Assembly: GCA_965223995.1 (NCBI GenBank)
Contig: CBDCXY010000003.1
Span: 1-64,000 of the forward strand
Direction: 5' to 3'
From: Pontixanthobacter sp965223995
Lineage (GTDB): Bacteria > Pseudomonadota > Alphaproteobacteria > Sphingomonadales > Sphingomonadaceae
DNA length: 64,000 nucleotides
In this document: one piece after another, positions 25,562 to 34,546 of the stretch
How positions within the stretch are numbered: the first letter of the stretch is position 1
Layout: each line of letters opens with the position of its first letter
Translations under genes and position numbers: made by a program
Notes under the pieces: generated by a model
The model's database searches: none
Told to the model about the DNA's origin: nothing
Seen by the model: only the letters and a program-made list of their open reading frames with translations

Positions 25562-26716
25562 TTAGACCAGCCCACCGACCGGTTTGAGCGTCCGGCCGGG
25601 AAACAGCGCCAGAAGCGCGCGGGCCGGATCGATCCCGAAATGCCCCGCGACGCTGCTGGCAAGCACGGCTTCGAGCGAGGTCGTTGGCATCAGATCGCGC
25701 TCTTCATAGAGATCCTGTGACCTCAGCCCCGGCCAGTCGGCTACCACGCGGCCGCCCCTGACCGAACCGCCGAGAAGCATTGCGGCGCTGGCCGTGCCGT
25801 GGTCGGTGCCATTGGTGCCGTTGATCGCCGCGGTGCGGCCAAACTCGGTCGCGACGAGAACGAGCGTATCCTTCCATAGTTCACCCATGCCGTCGCGATA
25901 AGCGCCAAGCAGTGTATCGAGCGTGGTCAGGTTGCGGTTCAGTTGGCCTGGCTGGTTGGCATGGCTGTCCCATCCGGGCGAATCGAACATCATCAGCCGT
26001 GCGCCGTCATCATCGCGCATCAGCGAGGCAGCCAGTTCACCGGTGGCCTTGGCGTTGCGCAGGTTCCTGAGCCCGGTATCGCCCGCCATTTCGCGGGTGG
26101 CTTGGGCGCTTTCCCATAGCGAGTGCAGCTGTTCATCCCCAGCATAGAGCATCGTGATACGCTCCATCAGCTGCGAGCTGGCATCGGGCAGTGCGGAAGG
26201 CGCATAGCTGGTGACGCGGTTGGGCCCGCGCAGCGCCATCGGCACGGTCGGAGCGAGCGCGAGAGCGCTGAAGTCGTCTTGCGGCAGCAAACCGAGCAGC
26301 CGGTTGAGCCAGCCGTCATCGTGCTCATATGCGCGCGTCCCGCCCGTCTCGAGCAGGTTCTGCCCGTCGAAATGCGATCGTTCGCGATAGGTGGTGGCAA
26401 CCGCATGCGCGAACAAAGCATCGCCCTTGCCATACATCGCGCCAATCCGCTTCAATGCGGGATGCAGTGCGAAGATGCTGTCGAGTTTGCGGGCTTCGGA
26501 GTAACTGTCGAGCCATTGCCCGCGCAGCCGTGTGAAGCCGGGATCGCCGATGGGCGCGATTGTTCCCAGACCATCGGCCGCGCCGCGCTGGACCACGACG
26601 AACAGCCGTTTGGCCGTGGCGGCGGTCTGGGCGAAGGCCATTCCCGGAGCGAACAGGCCGAGCGCGCCCAGAGCGGCGGTTGATTGCAGAAGTTTGCGGC
26701 GGTCGAGCATATTCAT
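25562..26716 (-). CDS. DUF1501 family protein with Tat signal
   Basis: 384 residues. The N-terminus has a twin-arginine signal (LDRRKLLQSTAALGALGLF), so it is exported folded. The body fits DUF1501, related to the sulfatase/alkaline phosphatase fold, with LFVVVQRGAADGLG near the start and VLVATEFGRTAAINGTNGTD in the C-terminal half. It overlaps the DUF1800 stop by ATGA and is translated from the same mRNA. DUF1501/DUF1800 pairs are widespread and their biochemical role is not established. Confidence 0.92.
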   Translation of the reverse strand: MNMLDRRKLLQSTAALGALGLFAPGMAFAQTAATAKRLFVVVQRGAADGLGTIAPIGDPGFTRLRGQWLDSYSEARKLDSIFALHPALKRIGAMYGKGDALFAHAVATTYRERSHFDGQNLLETGGTRAYEHDDGWLNRLLGLLPQDDFSALALAPTVPMALRGPNRVTSYAPSALPDASSQLMERITMLYAGDEQLHSLWESAQATREMAGDTGLRNLRNAKATGELAASLMRDDDGARLMMFDSPGWDSHANQPGQLNRNLTTLDTLLGAYRDGMGELWKDTLVLVATEFGRTAAINGTNGTDHGTASAAMLLGGSVRGGRVVADWPGLRSQDLYEERDLMPTTSLEAVLASSVAGHFGIDPARALLALFPGRTLKPVGGLV

Positions 26717-28125
26717 CTCCGGAGCATTTCGGGCGAGACGAGCAGGAGCGCCAGCGCCTGCCTGTTACTTTCGGCGCGGCGGATGGCGGTTTCCGTTGAC
26801 GAGCTCAGCGAGCCGGGGAACATCGTCTGCGCCAGCTGGCGGACATCGGATAATGGCACGGCATCGGCGACGCGCTCTGCGACTTCCACGCGGCGCACCA
26901 GCGCATCGGGAGCGGCCCAGCTTGCACCGATATCGTCGAACCCGGCGGGTGAGGGCGGGCGCCATGGGGCTTGACCAAGTTCGCTCAATATACCGATGAA
27001 GCGGCGACGCTGGGGCAGCCTCTCGACACCAGCGGCACGCATCATGCCAATGGTCCATTCCCAGGGCTGGCGAAATTTGGCTGGTTGAGCTGTCCATGCC
27101 TCGGGCGAGTCGATCAATGCGCGATGGACGGCCGGCAGATCCCCGCCGCTGTTCCGAAATGCCGCTTCAAGTCGGGCCACCATCGCAGGTGGCGGTTCGT
27201 CTCCGGCAAAGTGCCGCGCGAGCTTGGTTGCGATATGTGCCGCGGTGGAGGGGTGAGACGCCAGATCATCAAGCACCGCCAGCGCTTGCGTATGATCGTC
27301 CTGTGCATATTTGCGACCCATCACAGTTCGTGCGCCCGGCTCATGCGCGATCGACACGAATGCCGTGCCATTTCCCATATCCACGCTGAAACGGCGCGCT
27401 CTGCGCAGCCCCGATATGGTCCAGCCGGTCATAGCCTTGGCGAATTCGGTCACATCGTCCTGCGAGTATCCACCTTTGACGCCCAGCGTGTGCAGTTCGA
27501 GGATTTCGCGCGCCAGGTTCTCGTTGAGACCGCGATCACGTCTGTTGCTACGCTGCCTTCCACGTCTGCGCTGCATGGAGGGACTGCCGGGGCCAACCGA
27601 CTGGAACTGGTCGAGATAGACCAGCATGGCGGGATGTAGCACGGCAGCTTTGAGAAGGTCGGCGAACTTGCCGCCAATATGCGGCCGGATCGCGTTGAAC
27701 TCGTGCGGTCCGACCAAAGTTGCTGCCTGCGGTTTGGTCACCGAAACAGCGAAATGGTTGGCCCAGAAATGCACCAGCCGCTCGGCGAACGGCGTGTCGG
27801 TGGTCGCCGCAACCTGCCCGCGCATCACCACGTCCTCGGTGTAGGTCTGACGTCCTCCGCGCAGCGTCTTCATTGCGGCTGCGAGATCTTCTTCGCCTTC
27901 GGGGCCAGCCTGGCGTGCCTGTCGCCGCATTCGGCGGGCTCCCTGTATTTCCGCAAACAGCTTGGTCACCATCGCCGTGTCGGTGCGGCGACCGGCAAGC
28001 GCCGGCGGTGTAGGATCGAAACTGCCGAGTTGTCCGAGCAGCCAGCGCCTCGGAGCGGAAGGTACATCCTGCCCCCGGCGATAGCCGAGGCCGAAGCGGT
28101 TCATGGCAATTGAAATCTCGCTCAT
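26713..28125 (-). CDS. DUF1800 domain-containing protein
   Basis: 470 residues, predicted mostly alpha-helical. Family features include MNRFGLGYR at the N-terminus, RLVHFWANHFAVS, NENLAREILELHTLGVKGGYSQDD (NLAREILELHTLGVKGGY) and VTEFAKAMTGWTI. Lys/Arg-rich insert at residues ~190-200. Upstream partner of the DUF1501 gene in a two-gene operon with a 4-bp overlap. No signal peptide is evident. Its function is unknown. Confidence 0.92.
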   Translation of the reverse strand: MSEISIAMNRFGLGYRRGQDVPSAPRRWLLGQLGSFDPTPPALAGRRTDTAMVTKLFAEIQGARRMRRQARQAGPEGEEDLAAAMKTLRGGRQTYTEDVVMRGQVAATTDTPFAERLVHFWANHFAVSVTKPQAATLVGPHEFNAIRPHIGGKFADLLKAAVLHPAMLVYLDQFQSVGPGSPSMQRRRGRQRSNRRDRGLNENLAREILELHTLGVKGGYSQDDVTEFAKAMTGWTISGLRRARRFSVDMGNGTAFVSIAHEPGARTVMGRKYAQDDHTQALAVLDDLASHPSTAAHIATKLARHFAGDEPPPAMVARLEAAFRNSGGDLPAVHRALIDSPEAWTAQPAKFRQPWEWTIGMMRAAGVERLPQRRRFIGILSELGQAPWRPPSPAGFDDIGASWAAPDALVRRVEVAERVADAVPLSDVRQLAQTMFPGSLSSSTETAIRRAESNRQALALLLVSPEMLRR

Positions 28126-28173
28126 GCTGCGGGTGTTACCTCAATTCAGATCGCTGGCGGGTCACATTTCGTA

Positions 28174-29508
28174 TCAATTTGTCGCTGGGCCCGCGAACTC
28201 CCGCTTTACGAGCCCTGGGATCAGCGCTGCCTGCAGCAATGCCCGCACGATCAGGAACAGGGTGAAGCTCAACCAAATTCCGTGATTGCCGAGCGGCCAG
28301 CTTAGCCATAGGGCGAGTGCATAGATAACCGCAGCGCCAAGCATCGTTGCCAGCAACGCTCGGGTCCAGCTGGCACCGACAAATATGCCGTCAAACACGA
28401 ATCCTGCGACCCCAGCGAAGGGGATAACGACCAGCCAGATCGCCACCTCGCGTGCGGCTCGCGCGACTTCTTGAGTGGCGGCGAAACTGTCGAGCACCGG
28501 TCCGGCCAACAGGTAAAAGCCAAGCGACACAAACCCTGCCGCGATCAATCCGCGCAGCAGGATCGCATTTGCGTAGGCGGTGAAGCCCGGCCGGTCCTTG
28601 GCGCCCGCGCGTTCGCCGTTGAGAACCTGCGCTGCGTTCTCAAACCCGTCGAGTAGCAGGGCGGTGAAGACGAACAGCTGATACATGATCCCGTTCGCGG
28701 CGAGCACCACTGCACCGCGCTCGGCGCTGAGGCGGGTCAGCGCGGCGAGCGCGATCATCAGCACCACCGTACGCAGGAACAGGTCGCGATTGACGGTCAG
28801 GAACGGGCGCAGATTGCTCCACTGCAAGAAAGCGCGCGCTGCCAGCACTCTTGCAAAGTCGGCGATAACTTGCCCGCGAAACACGAACAGCGTCACGGCG
28901 AGCAGCTTGGCATATTCAGCGATAAAGCTCGACCAGCCGACTCCTGCAATACCCATGTCCAGCCGAAGCACAAACCACAGGCCAAGCCCGACATTGAGCA
29001 AATTGTAGGCAACCTCGAACACCAGCACGGCGGTCATCTGCCTGCGCCCGACCATAAAGCCGACCAGCGCGAGATTGAGCATCACACCCGGCGCGCTCCA
29101 GTACCGGATATCGGCGTAGATGCGCGCGGCCTGCAAAACTTCGCCCTCCGCGCCAAGCAGGCTCAGAAACAGCGGCTGCAGCACCGGTTTGGCGATCAGC
29201 AACGCCATCGCAATCGCAAAAGCAACGGTCAGCCCGCGCACCAGCATTGCGACCTGCGCTTGTTCGCCGGCGCGGGTGCCTTCCTGCGCGACCAGCCCGG
29301 TGGTGCCGGTCTTGAGGAAGTTCATCACGGTGAACAGCACTGCGAACAGTCGCGCGCCGACATCGACCGCACCCTGTGCCGCCGGATCGCCCAGCCGCCC
29401 GACGATCCATATGTCGCCGAGGCCGATCAGCGCGGTTGCGACATTGGTGACCATTGCGGGCAGCGCGATGGCCCAGATGGCGCGCTTGTCCAGAGTTACA
29501 CCTGTCAC
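28174..29508 (-). CDS. MATE-family (DinF-like) efflux transporter
   Basis: 444 residues with about 12 hydrophobic helices arranged as two homologous bundles. The N-terminal ALPAMVTNVATALIGLGDIW and VGARLFAVLFTVMNFLKTGT are typical of MATE/DinF proteins, which export drugs or metabolites in exchange for Na+ or H+. The substrate is unknown. It starts at a GTG at 29508. It lies 48 bp downstream of the DUF1800 start on the same strand and is probably a separate transcription unit. Confidence 0.92.
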   Translation of the reverse strand: MTGVTLDKRAIWAIALPAMVTNVATALIGLGDIWIVGRLGDPAAQGAVDVGARLFAVLFTVMNFLKTGTTGLVAQEGTRAGEQAQVAMLVRGLTVAFAIAMALLIAKPVLQPLFLSLLGAEGEVLQAARIYADIRYWSAPGVMLNLALVGFMVGRRQMTAVLVFEVAYNLLNVGLGLWFVLRLDMGIAGVGWSSFIAEYAKLLAVTLFVFRGQVIADFARVLAARAFLQWSNLRPFLTVNRDLFLRTVVLMIALAALTRLSAERGAVVLAANGIMYQLFVFTALLLDGFENAAQVLNGERAGAKDRPGFTAYANAILLRGLIAAGFVSLGFYLLAGPVLDSFAATQEVARAAREVAIWLVVIPFAGVAGFVFDGIFVGASWTRALLATMLGAAVIYALALWLSWPLGNHGIWLSFTLFLIVRALLQAALIPGLVKREFAGPATN

Positions 29509-29727
29509 CTAACACACCACCGATAAAGTATTGGAACTAAGGCAAACTCGTGTTGGAAACGAGGTGACACTTTGTCGGTTTGCTTTTTTCGGGAGGTGCT
29601 TCAGCCAAACCATCGCCGTGGCGTTAGCAGAGCCCGACCGTGTAGGAAAATGATGAAAGGGCAAGACACTTTAGGCGCTGTCACTCGGGAGTCTCTGCGC
29701 GAAGCCATCGTTGTGTGAAGCTTGTCT

Positions 29728-29797
29728 CCTCCCGCCCTTGCGGTCGGGAGTTTTCCGGCCACGAATGTCCCCCGGACATTCGTGAGTCCCGGAAAAC
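29728..29797. other. Two adjacent strong hairpins next to tRNA-Pro
   Basis: The first, 29729-29750, pairs CTCCCG with CGGGAG around a CCCTTGCGGT core. The second, 29750-29797, has a 19-bp interrupted stem: GTTTTCCGG and ACGAATGTCC pair with GGACATTCGT and CCGGAAAAC. It abuts the CCA end of the tRNA-Pro on its transcribed strand. It may terminate or process the tRNA transcript, or be another repetitive palindrome. Confidence 0.55.
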
Positions 29798-29874
29798 TGG
29801 TCGGGAAGACTGGATTCGAACCAGCGACCCCCTGTACCCAAAACAGGTGCGCTACCAGGCTGCGCCACTTCCCG
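29798..29874 (-). tRNA. tRNA-Pro (anticodon UGG)
   Basis: A full cloverleaf on the minus strand. The acceptor CGGGAAG pairs with CTTCCCG, the anticodon stem-loop CCTGT-TTTGGGT-ACAGG has UGG at positions 34-36, and the TpsiC arm contains GGTTCGAATCC. The 3' CCA is encoded (29798-29800), giving 77 nt. It reads CCN proline codons. Confidence 0.95.
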
Positions 29875-29928
29875 ACCGTGTTTGCATCTGCCATCCCGAA
29901 GGTGGGCAAAGGCTCCGTTGGCGTCCGG

Positions 29929-30002
29929 TGGGCCCGGCAGGACTCGAACCCGCGACCTAGCCGTTATGAGCGGCCAGCTCTAACCAACTGAGCTACAGGC
30001 CC
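29929..30002 (-). tRNA. tRNA with CAU anticodon, probably tRNA-Ile2
   Basis: A cloverleaf on the minus strand. The acceptor GGGCCTG pairs with CGGGCCC, the D arm is GTAGCTCAGTTGGTTAGAGC, and the anticodon loop CTCATAA has CAU. TpsiC is GGGTTCGAGTCC. CCA is not fully encoded (CCG follows the discriminator A). The GGGCC acceptor and the anticodon arm resemble tRNA-Ile2, whose C34 becomes lysidine to read AUA. Elongator tRNA-Met is the alternative. tRNA-Pro lies 54 bp downstream on the same strand. Confidence 0.9.
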
Positions 30003-30078
30003 ATGGATGCCAAACAGCTTCGCGCGCCTAGCCGCGAGCGCGGCGGGTGGCAAGCCACTCTTTGCAAATAGATGTCGT

Positions 30079-31077
30079 TTAGGTTTGCACGGCTTTCATG
30101 ATTTCACCGACGGTGGTCGGTTTCACGCCGCGCGTATCGAGATAGGCATAGATCCGCCTCCACCAGTCATAGAGCCGGTCGAGATCGCCCTCGGTCCTAA
30201 CGTAGGGCGTGTTCCCGGGAACCAGCGACGGGCTGTGAAACGACAGGACGAGCAGCGGCAGACCATCATCGATAGCGATATCGATACCGCGCAATGCTTC
30301 ATCAGCGGTCACGCCTTCCGGGGTCAGCGGAATTCTTTCCAGCATGCCTGTTGCGGCCGCCAGACCATGCAGCCGTGGCACCTTGGCCAGCTGCGAAAAC
30401 AACGCCGAGCCCTGTTTGCGTAGCATGCCCCAGAACACCGTCGTCAGCGGCAATTCGAGCAAATGGCGTTCGCGGTCGACCCAATAGGGTTTGAGCGGGT
30501 GGTGGCGGTAATCGGGCCCGCCGCCGGGCGTGTAATCGAAATTGGACCGGACCGAGCTGTCGATCGCGATGCCCGCTCGTTTTAGGATTGCTCCCGAAGA
30601 TTCGCCCAGACCGTACCGCCCAGCACGATATATCGCGGGAGAGACACCGAAATTCTCTTCGATTTTGTCGCGCAGCCGCCGGAGCTTCTCCTCTTCCAGC
30701 GTTGGAGGGAGGTTGCCCGCATAGGAATTGTGCGCGTTGACCTCTTCTTCGAACGGCGGGTTGACCCATGGGTGAAGCTGGATGCCGATCTCTGCCTTGC
30801 CCGCCTTGAGCATTGGCGAAAGCACTTCCGCCGCGACGGGCGATGTCGCGACGGGCCAGTCGATCAGATAGACCGGGCAGACGTTGATCCCGTCGCAGAA
30901 CTCCTGGAACTTGCCCAGGCGGCGCACATGATCGAGCCCATGCTCGCTCGCGCTGAAAGGCTTGTCCCAGTCGAATTCTTCCTCAGTATCGACTGTGAGG
31001 AGCGAGCGCTGGCCGAAATCAGGCGCAAACTGCGCCTCTGATCCCTTGACGGGCGGCTCTGTAATGGGCCGGTCCAA
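30079..31077 (-). CDS. Polysaccharide deacetylase-like (WalW-type) protein
   Basis: 332 residues, cytoplasmic by appearance. The NodB-like barrel shows LLTVDTEEEFDWDKP at the start, EIGIQLHPWVNPP, IYRAGRYGLG and a final LLVLSFHSPSLVPGNTPYV, a pattern I know from WalW-type polysaccharide deacetylase-like proteins near capsule or glycan genes. The catalytic Asp/His set appears present. The substrate is unknown. It starts at a TTG at 31077 (no ATG or GTG nearby; GGGAG site upstream). It follows the degenerate kinase gene by 41 bp on the same strand, so the two may be cotranscribed. Confidence 0.8.
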   Translation of the reverse strand: MDRPITEPPVKGSEAQFAPDFGQRSLLTVDTEEEFDWDKPFSASEHGLDHVRRLGKFQEFCDGINVCPVYLIDWPVATSPVAAEVLSPMLKAGKAEIGIQLHPWVNPPFEEEVNAHNSYAGNLPPTLEEEKLRRLRDKIEENFGVSPAIYRAGRYGLGESSGAILKRAGIAIDSSVRSNFDYTPGGGPDYRHHPLKPYWVDRERHLLELPLTTVFWGMLRKQGSALFSQLAKVPRLHGLAAATGMLERIPLTPEGVTADEALRGIDIAIDDGLPLLVLSFHSPSLVPGNTPYVRTEGDLDRLYDWWRRIYAYLDTRGVKPTTVGEIMKAVQT

Positions 31078-31118
31078 AAGCCGACAACTCCCCTGCTAGG
31101 CTGGAGCGTTCGGTCGCA

Positions 31119-32810
31119 TCATCCAGCGTTTGAGGAGCTAGGTTCGCGGTTCACATCGGTCAAGAGCGGCAGGCCAAGCAGCAGCCAGTCATCCACACGC
31201 TCCAGCTCGCCGCCGATGGCGCGCGCCTCGGCCCGTGCCAGACGCAGCGAGAAACCCGTACCGAACATGCCCGCGCTGATCGCGCGCTGTTCGGGTTTAC
31301 CCGATGCGGAGAAGATGTCCGATTTGCCCGCCAGCACTGCCGGGAGTTCGCAGCTGAGCAGCAGGATATCGCCCTTGGCGGCAAGCTCCACCTGCAAATG
31401 CTCGCCGCCGCCCATTGCGCCGACGAGAGTTGCCAGCAGGCGCCATGCGAGCGCTTCGGCGTCGTCGGTTTCTATGGGAACAATGCCGTTTTCGTAGGTC
31501 GTGAATTCGAGCCCTGCGGTGCGTGCCTTCAGAACGTCCTGCAATTGCTCGACCAACCGTTCGATGATCGCCGCGAAGTCGGTTTCGCCTGCATCGAGTT
31601 CAAGAGCGCCCGTTTCGAGTTTCGCCAACCTGTCAAGCTCGTCAAACCCGGCGAGCATCCGGGCGGCATCACCTGCAATGCCTGCGGCCAAGGCGCGATA
31701 TTCGTTGGGCGTGGGGCCGAACAGTTGCTGCTGGATAACCTCGGAAAAACCCTGGATCGCATTCACCGGTGTGCGCAGTTCGTGGAGCAATTGGCGCAAA
31801 CGATCCGCCTCGCGTGACTGCGTATCTGCCCGGTCGTCCCTCGCCGGTGCTGCGCCGCGGCGGGCCAGCCCGGCATAGCCCGTGAAGCGGCCACCTGGCT
31901 GGCTGAATCGCGGCTGCATCTCGACCACCCATTCACCAGCGATGGCAGGGGCGCCCTCCAGTTCAATCCGGCCGCCGCGAATTGGCTGGTGGAACTTCAT
32001 CGTGCTGCCAATCGCCGAATGAGCCAGCGAAGCGCCGATCAGCATCGGTGCGTAGCGTTCTTCTGCCCAGTCGATACGGCGACCTGCATTGGTCGTGAAG
32101 GAGAAGCTCGCAGCGCCTTGAGCAGTATCATCCTGCGCGACTTCGCCAAGGGGAAGCCGCGGGGCGTCGGTCACCGTTTCCTCGCGCTGCGAGCGGTTGC
32201 GCTGGAATGCCTCGATCCGTTTGACCAGCGTTCCGATGGCGGTATCGCTCGGCGCGTCTTCGCCCTCCGGTCCGACCTCGTCATTCGCGGCGACGGGCGG
32301 GGCGGGGCTTGGAACGTCCTCTGGCCCGGCGACTTGCTCGCTCTCCGGCCCGGGAAGCCCGCGATCATGCACACCCAGCCGTTCAAGCAGTTCCTGCGTT
32401 GGCTCGGACAAATCGCGCCGCAAGCGCAGGAAGCCGCGAGCGCGCACGGGTAGGCGCGGGATCAGCACAGCCCAATCCTCGTCGCCCAATTGCGCGCGCG
32501 ACAATGCCGCTGCGGCGACTTCGGGCTCGTCCTCTGCCAGATGCACTGCCAGTTCCGGGTTGCGGAAGCGCAGACCCGGTTCGCGGATCATCGCCGCGCG
32601 TTCATCTGCCGGAATGCTTTCCCCCAAGGCACCCAACCGCAGCCATGCCGCCGCCATCAGGCTCTCGTCGCGTGCCTGTTGGCCCTGGCCGTCGCGTTTT
32701 GCCGCACGGCTACCGAGCAGGTCGAGCAATTGGCGGAATTGCGTGCGTGCAGCACGATCGCCCGATGCGCGGTGGCGCAAAACGGTGGCAAGGCGATCAT
32801 CAAAGTGCAT
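31119..32810 (-). CDS. Histidine kinase-like protein with degenerate ATPase domain
   Basis: 563 residues, soluble. An N-terminal helical region of ~130 residues is followed by a low-complexity Pro/Glu linker, a PAS-like segment (ERYAPMLIGASLAHSAIG) and a HisKA dimerisation helix with an intact H-box (LRQLLHELRTPVNAIQGF). The following HATPase part lacks a recognisable N-box Asn (WRLLATLVGAM replaces the NLLxNA type) and the G1 DxGxG motif (DILLLSCELP), but keeps a G2-like FGTGFSLRLARAEARAIGG. It may be a phosphatase/phosphotransfer-only or non-catalytic kinase. The ATG at 32810 is used; a GTG at 32831 is in frame. No response regulator is adjacent. Confidence 0.8.
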   Translation of the reverse strand: MHFDDRLATVLRHRASGDRAARTQFRQLLDLLGSRAAKRDGQGQQARDESLMAAAWLRLGALGESIPADERAAMIREPGLRFRNPELAVHLAEDEPEVAAAALSRAQLGDEDWAVLIPRLPVRARGFLRLRRDLSEPTQELLERLGVHDRGLPGPESEQVAGPEDVPSPAPPVAANDEVGPEGEDAPSDTAIGTLVKRIEAFQRNRSQREETVTDAPRLPLGEVAQDDTAQGAASFSFTTNAGRRIDWAEERYAPMLIGASLAHSAIGSTMKFHQPIRGGRIELEGAPAIAGEWVVEMQPRFSQPGGRFTGYAGLARRGAAPARDDRADTQSREADRLRQLLHELRTPVNAIQGFSEVIQQQLFGPTPNEYRALAAGIAGDAARMLAGFDELDRLAKLETGALELDAGETDFAAIIERLVEQLQDVLKARTAGLEFTTYENGIVPIETDDAEALAWRLLATLVGAMGGGEHLQVELAAKGDILLLSCELPAVLAGKSDIFSASGKPEQRAISAGMFGTGFSLRLARAEARAIGGELERVDDWLLLGLPLLTDVNREPSSSNAG

Positions 32811-33046
32811 TTCCGGCTTGTGCGTCCTCACTGTCGCGACAGCAAATGGCTATCGGCCCCGGAAACAGTCCGAGGCCATTACGCCGTAACAGTTGGAAAT
32901 TGCGAAGGAAGCGCAGTGCTTGGAACGTTGCAAAGCGGGACAATTGCTGGCAAGAATAATAATATTATCCACAACCGCCCCAAGAGGCGGGAATCGTTGC
33001 GCTTGAGGAGTTTGGCGAACGGTTTGGAGCAACGGGGACTGCAGGG

Positions 33047-33511
33047 ATGGCAAATCTCGACGAAATCGACCGGCGCTTGCTCGCCGAATTGCAGAATGAA
33101 GGGCGGGTGACAAATGTCGATCTCGCCCAGCGCGTTGGCCTGACTGCGCCTCCCTGTTTGCGCCGCGTGCGTGCTCTTGAAGAAGAGGGGGTTATCAAGG
33201 GCTATCACGCAGAACTCGACGCCTCGCAGCTCGGCTTCGCGATCACCGTGTTCGCGATGGTCAGCCTGAAAAGTCAGGCCGAAGCCGCTCTGCGCGAATT
33301 CGAAGAGCATATGAACGACCTGCCCGAAGTGCGCGAAGTGCATATGCTCAACGGCGAAATCGATTTCATCCTCAAGATCGTCAGCAAGGATCTACAGAGT
33401 TTTCAGGAGTTTTTGACCAGCAAACTCACACCAGCGCCCAATGTGGACAGCGTGAAGACGTCGCTGACGATCCGCACGGCGAAGCATGAGCCGGGTGTGC
33501 CGTTGGGCTAG
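33047..33511 (+). CDS. Lrp/AsnC-family transcriptional regulator
   Basis: 154 residues. The N-terminal helix-turn-helix (IDRRLLAELQNEGRVTNVDL, then AQRVGLTAPPCLRRVRALEE) is followed by the RAM ligand-binding domain (ELDASQLGFAITVFAMVSL). Lrp/AsnC proteins form octamers and respond to amino acids. It is divergent from the degenerate histidine-kinase gene, with 236 bp between them that include an AT-rich tract near 32955-32970, likely a promoter. The target genes are not evident. Confidence 0.95.
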   Translation: MANLDEIDRRLLAELQNEGRVTNVDLAQRVGLTAPPCLRRVRALEEEGVIKGYHAELDASQLGFAITVFAMVSLKSQAEAALREFEEHMNDLPEVREVHMLNGEIDFILKIVSKDLQSFQEFLTSKLTPAPNVDSVKTSLTIRTAKHEPGVPLG

Positions 33512-33520
33512 GTTCTTGGC

Positions 33521-33886
33521 CTAGCTATCAACCGGCAATTCGCCGAAGAAGCCCACTACCTTCACAACCCTTCCGGCATCGTTGATTTCGGTCACGTCGA
33601 AGCCGTCGACGAGCCGCTTTCCGTCCAGGTCGATCTTCCAGTGATAGCGGCAGAAATTGTTCTGCGCATCGACCTCGCTGGCGCGTGAATAAACGGCACC
33701 GGGGATACGCTTATGCGTCCGGTGAACCATTTCGACAAAGGCTTTACGCCCGATAATATTGTGCGTCGGATCTACGAAATGGACATTATGCTCGAGTGCT
33801 TCGTCGGTGAGCCGTTCGATCTCATCGGCATCCGATGAGTTCCATATCTGCATCATTTTTTCGAGGCTTTCGTACCCGGTGCTCAT
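33521..33886 (-). CDS. SnoaL/NTF2-like small protein
   Basis: 121 residues of the NTF2-like cone fold. It has MMQIWNSSDADEIERLTDEA, HNVHFVDPTHNIIGRKAFVE, then two strands with NFCRYHWKIDLDGKRLVDGF and a final DVTEINDAGRVVKVVGFFG. Members bind or isomerise small hydrophobic molecules, but no catalytic set can be assigned. It is divergent from a TetR regulator, with a palindromic operator 13 bp upstream of its start, so it is the likely target of that repressor. Confidence 0.85.
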   Translation of the reverse strand: MSTGYESLEKMMQIWNSSDADEIERLTDEALEHNVHFVDPTHNIIGRKAFVEMVHRTHKRIPGAVYSRASEVDAQNNFCRYHWKIDLDGKRLVDGFDVTEINDAGRVVKVVGFFGELPVDS

Positions 33887-33899
33887 TGTTCTACTCCAT

Positions 33900-33916
33900 A
33901 AACCGACCGTCGGTTT
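33900..33916. promoter_or_regulatory. TetR-type operator palindrome
   Basis: AAACCGAC-C-GTCGGTTT is a perfect inverted repeat of 8-bp arms around a single base. It lies in the 68-bp gap between the divergent NTF2-like and TetR genes. Size and position are those of an autoregulatory TetR operator controlling both genes. Confidence 0.8.
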
Positions 33917-33954
33917 GTTTTTACAAAGAGGTGCGAGGGTTGTAAAGCGTGGCA

Positions 33955-34539
33955 ATGGTTGCCCAGGAAAAACGATCCGAAAACACCCGGAAGGTGCTTT
34001 GCGACGCATTCAGGGAATCGTTGTTAAAGAACGGGTTGGATGCGACGACGACCGAGTCTGTGCTGATGGCGACGGGGCTGAGCAAAGGCGCGATGTACCA
34101 TCACTTTCGCAGCAAGGCCGAGATTATCGAGGCCGTTTATCGGGCCGAATCCCATGGCGCGATCAGGCGGGCGGTGGCCGCAGTTCCCGAGAATATCGAT
34201 CCGGTCGAGCAGCTCAAGCAGGCATGCCTTGCGTGGCTTGCCCAGATGGATCAGCCAGAGGTTGCAGCGATAGTCCTGAAGATCGGTCCCGACGCGCTGG
34301 GTCTGGCGCGGGTGATCGAAATCGAGAATGAAATCAGCCTCAAACTGTTCGAAGGCAAACTGGCCGAGGCGATCGATGCCGGGACTGTTTGTCTGGAAAA
34401 GCCTGCTGTCGCCGCACGCCTGATCAATGCGATGATCGGCGAGATCGCGGCTCAAAGACCGGGCGAACGGGCTGATGCGGCAAAAACCATCGGCCCCGTG
34501 ATCGATGCGATACTGAAATCGCTCGCGGTGCCCCAATAG
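33955..34539 (+). CDS. TetR-family transcriptional regulator
   Basis: 194 residues. The N-terminal HTH shows TRKVLCDAFRESLLKNGLDA, ESVLMATGLSKGAMYHHFRS and KAEIIEAVYR, the typical TetR DNA-binding pattern (GLSKGAMYHHF). The C-terminal helical domain has no recognisable ligand signature. The ATG at 33955 is preferred to the GTG at 33949. It is divergent from the NTF2-like gene, with the palindrome at 33900-33916 as the probable operator for both. Confidence 0.93.
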   Translation: MVAQEKRSENTRKVLCDAFRESLLKNGLDATTTESVLMATGLSKGAMYHHFRSKAEIIEAVYRAESHGAIRRAVAAVPENIDPVEQLKQACLAWLAQMDQPEVAAIVLKIGPDALGLARVIEIENEISLKLFEGKLAEAIDAGTVCLEKPAVAARLINAMIGEIAAQRPGERADAAKTIGPVIDAILKSLAVPQ

Positions 34540-34546
34540 CTCTCGA

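Noticed and set aside
29650..29718. 22-codon ORF with a TAGGAAA site, upstream of the twin hairpins
   Set aside because: Too short and without conservation data; hairpins nearby are better explained by the tRNA or a repeat. Could be revisited with ribosome profiling.
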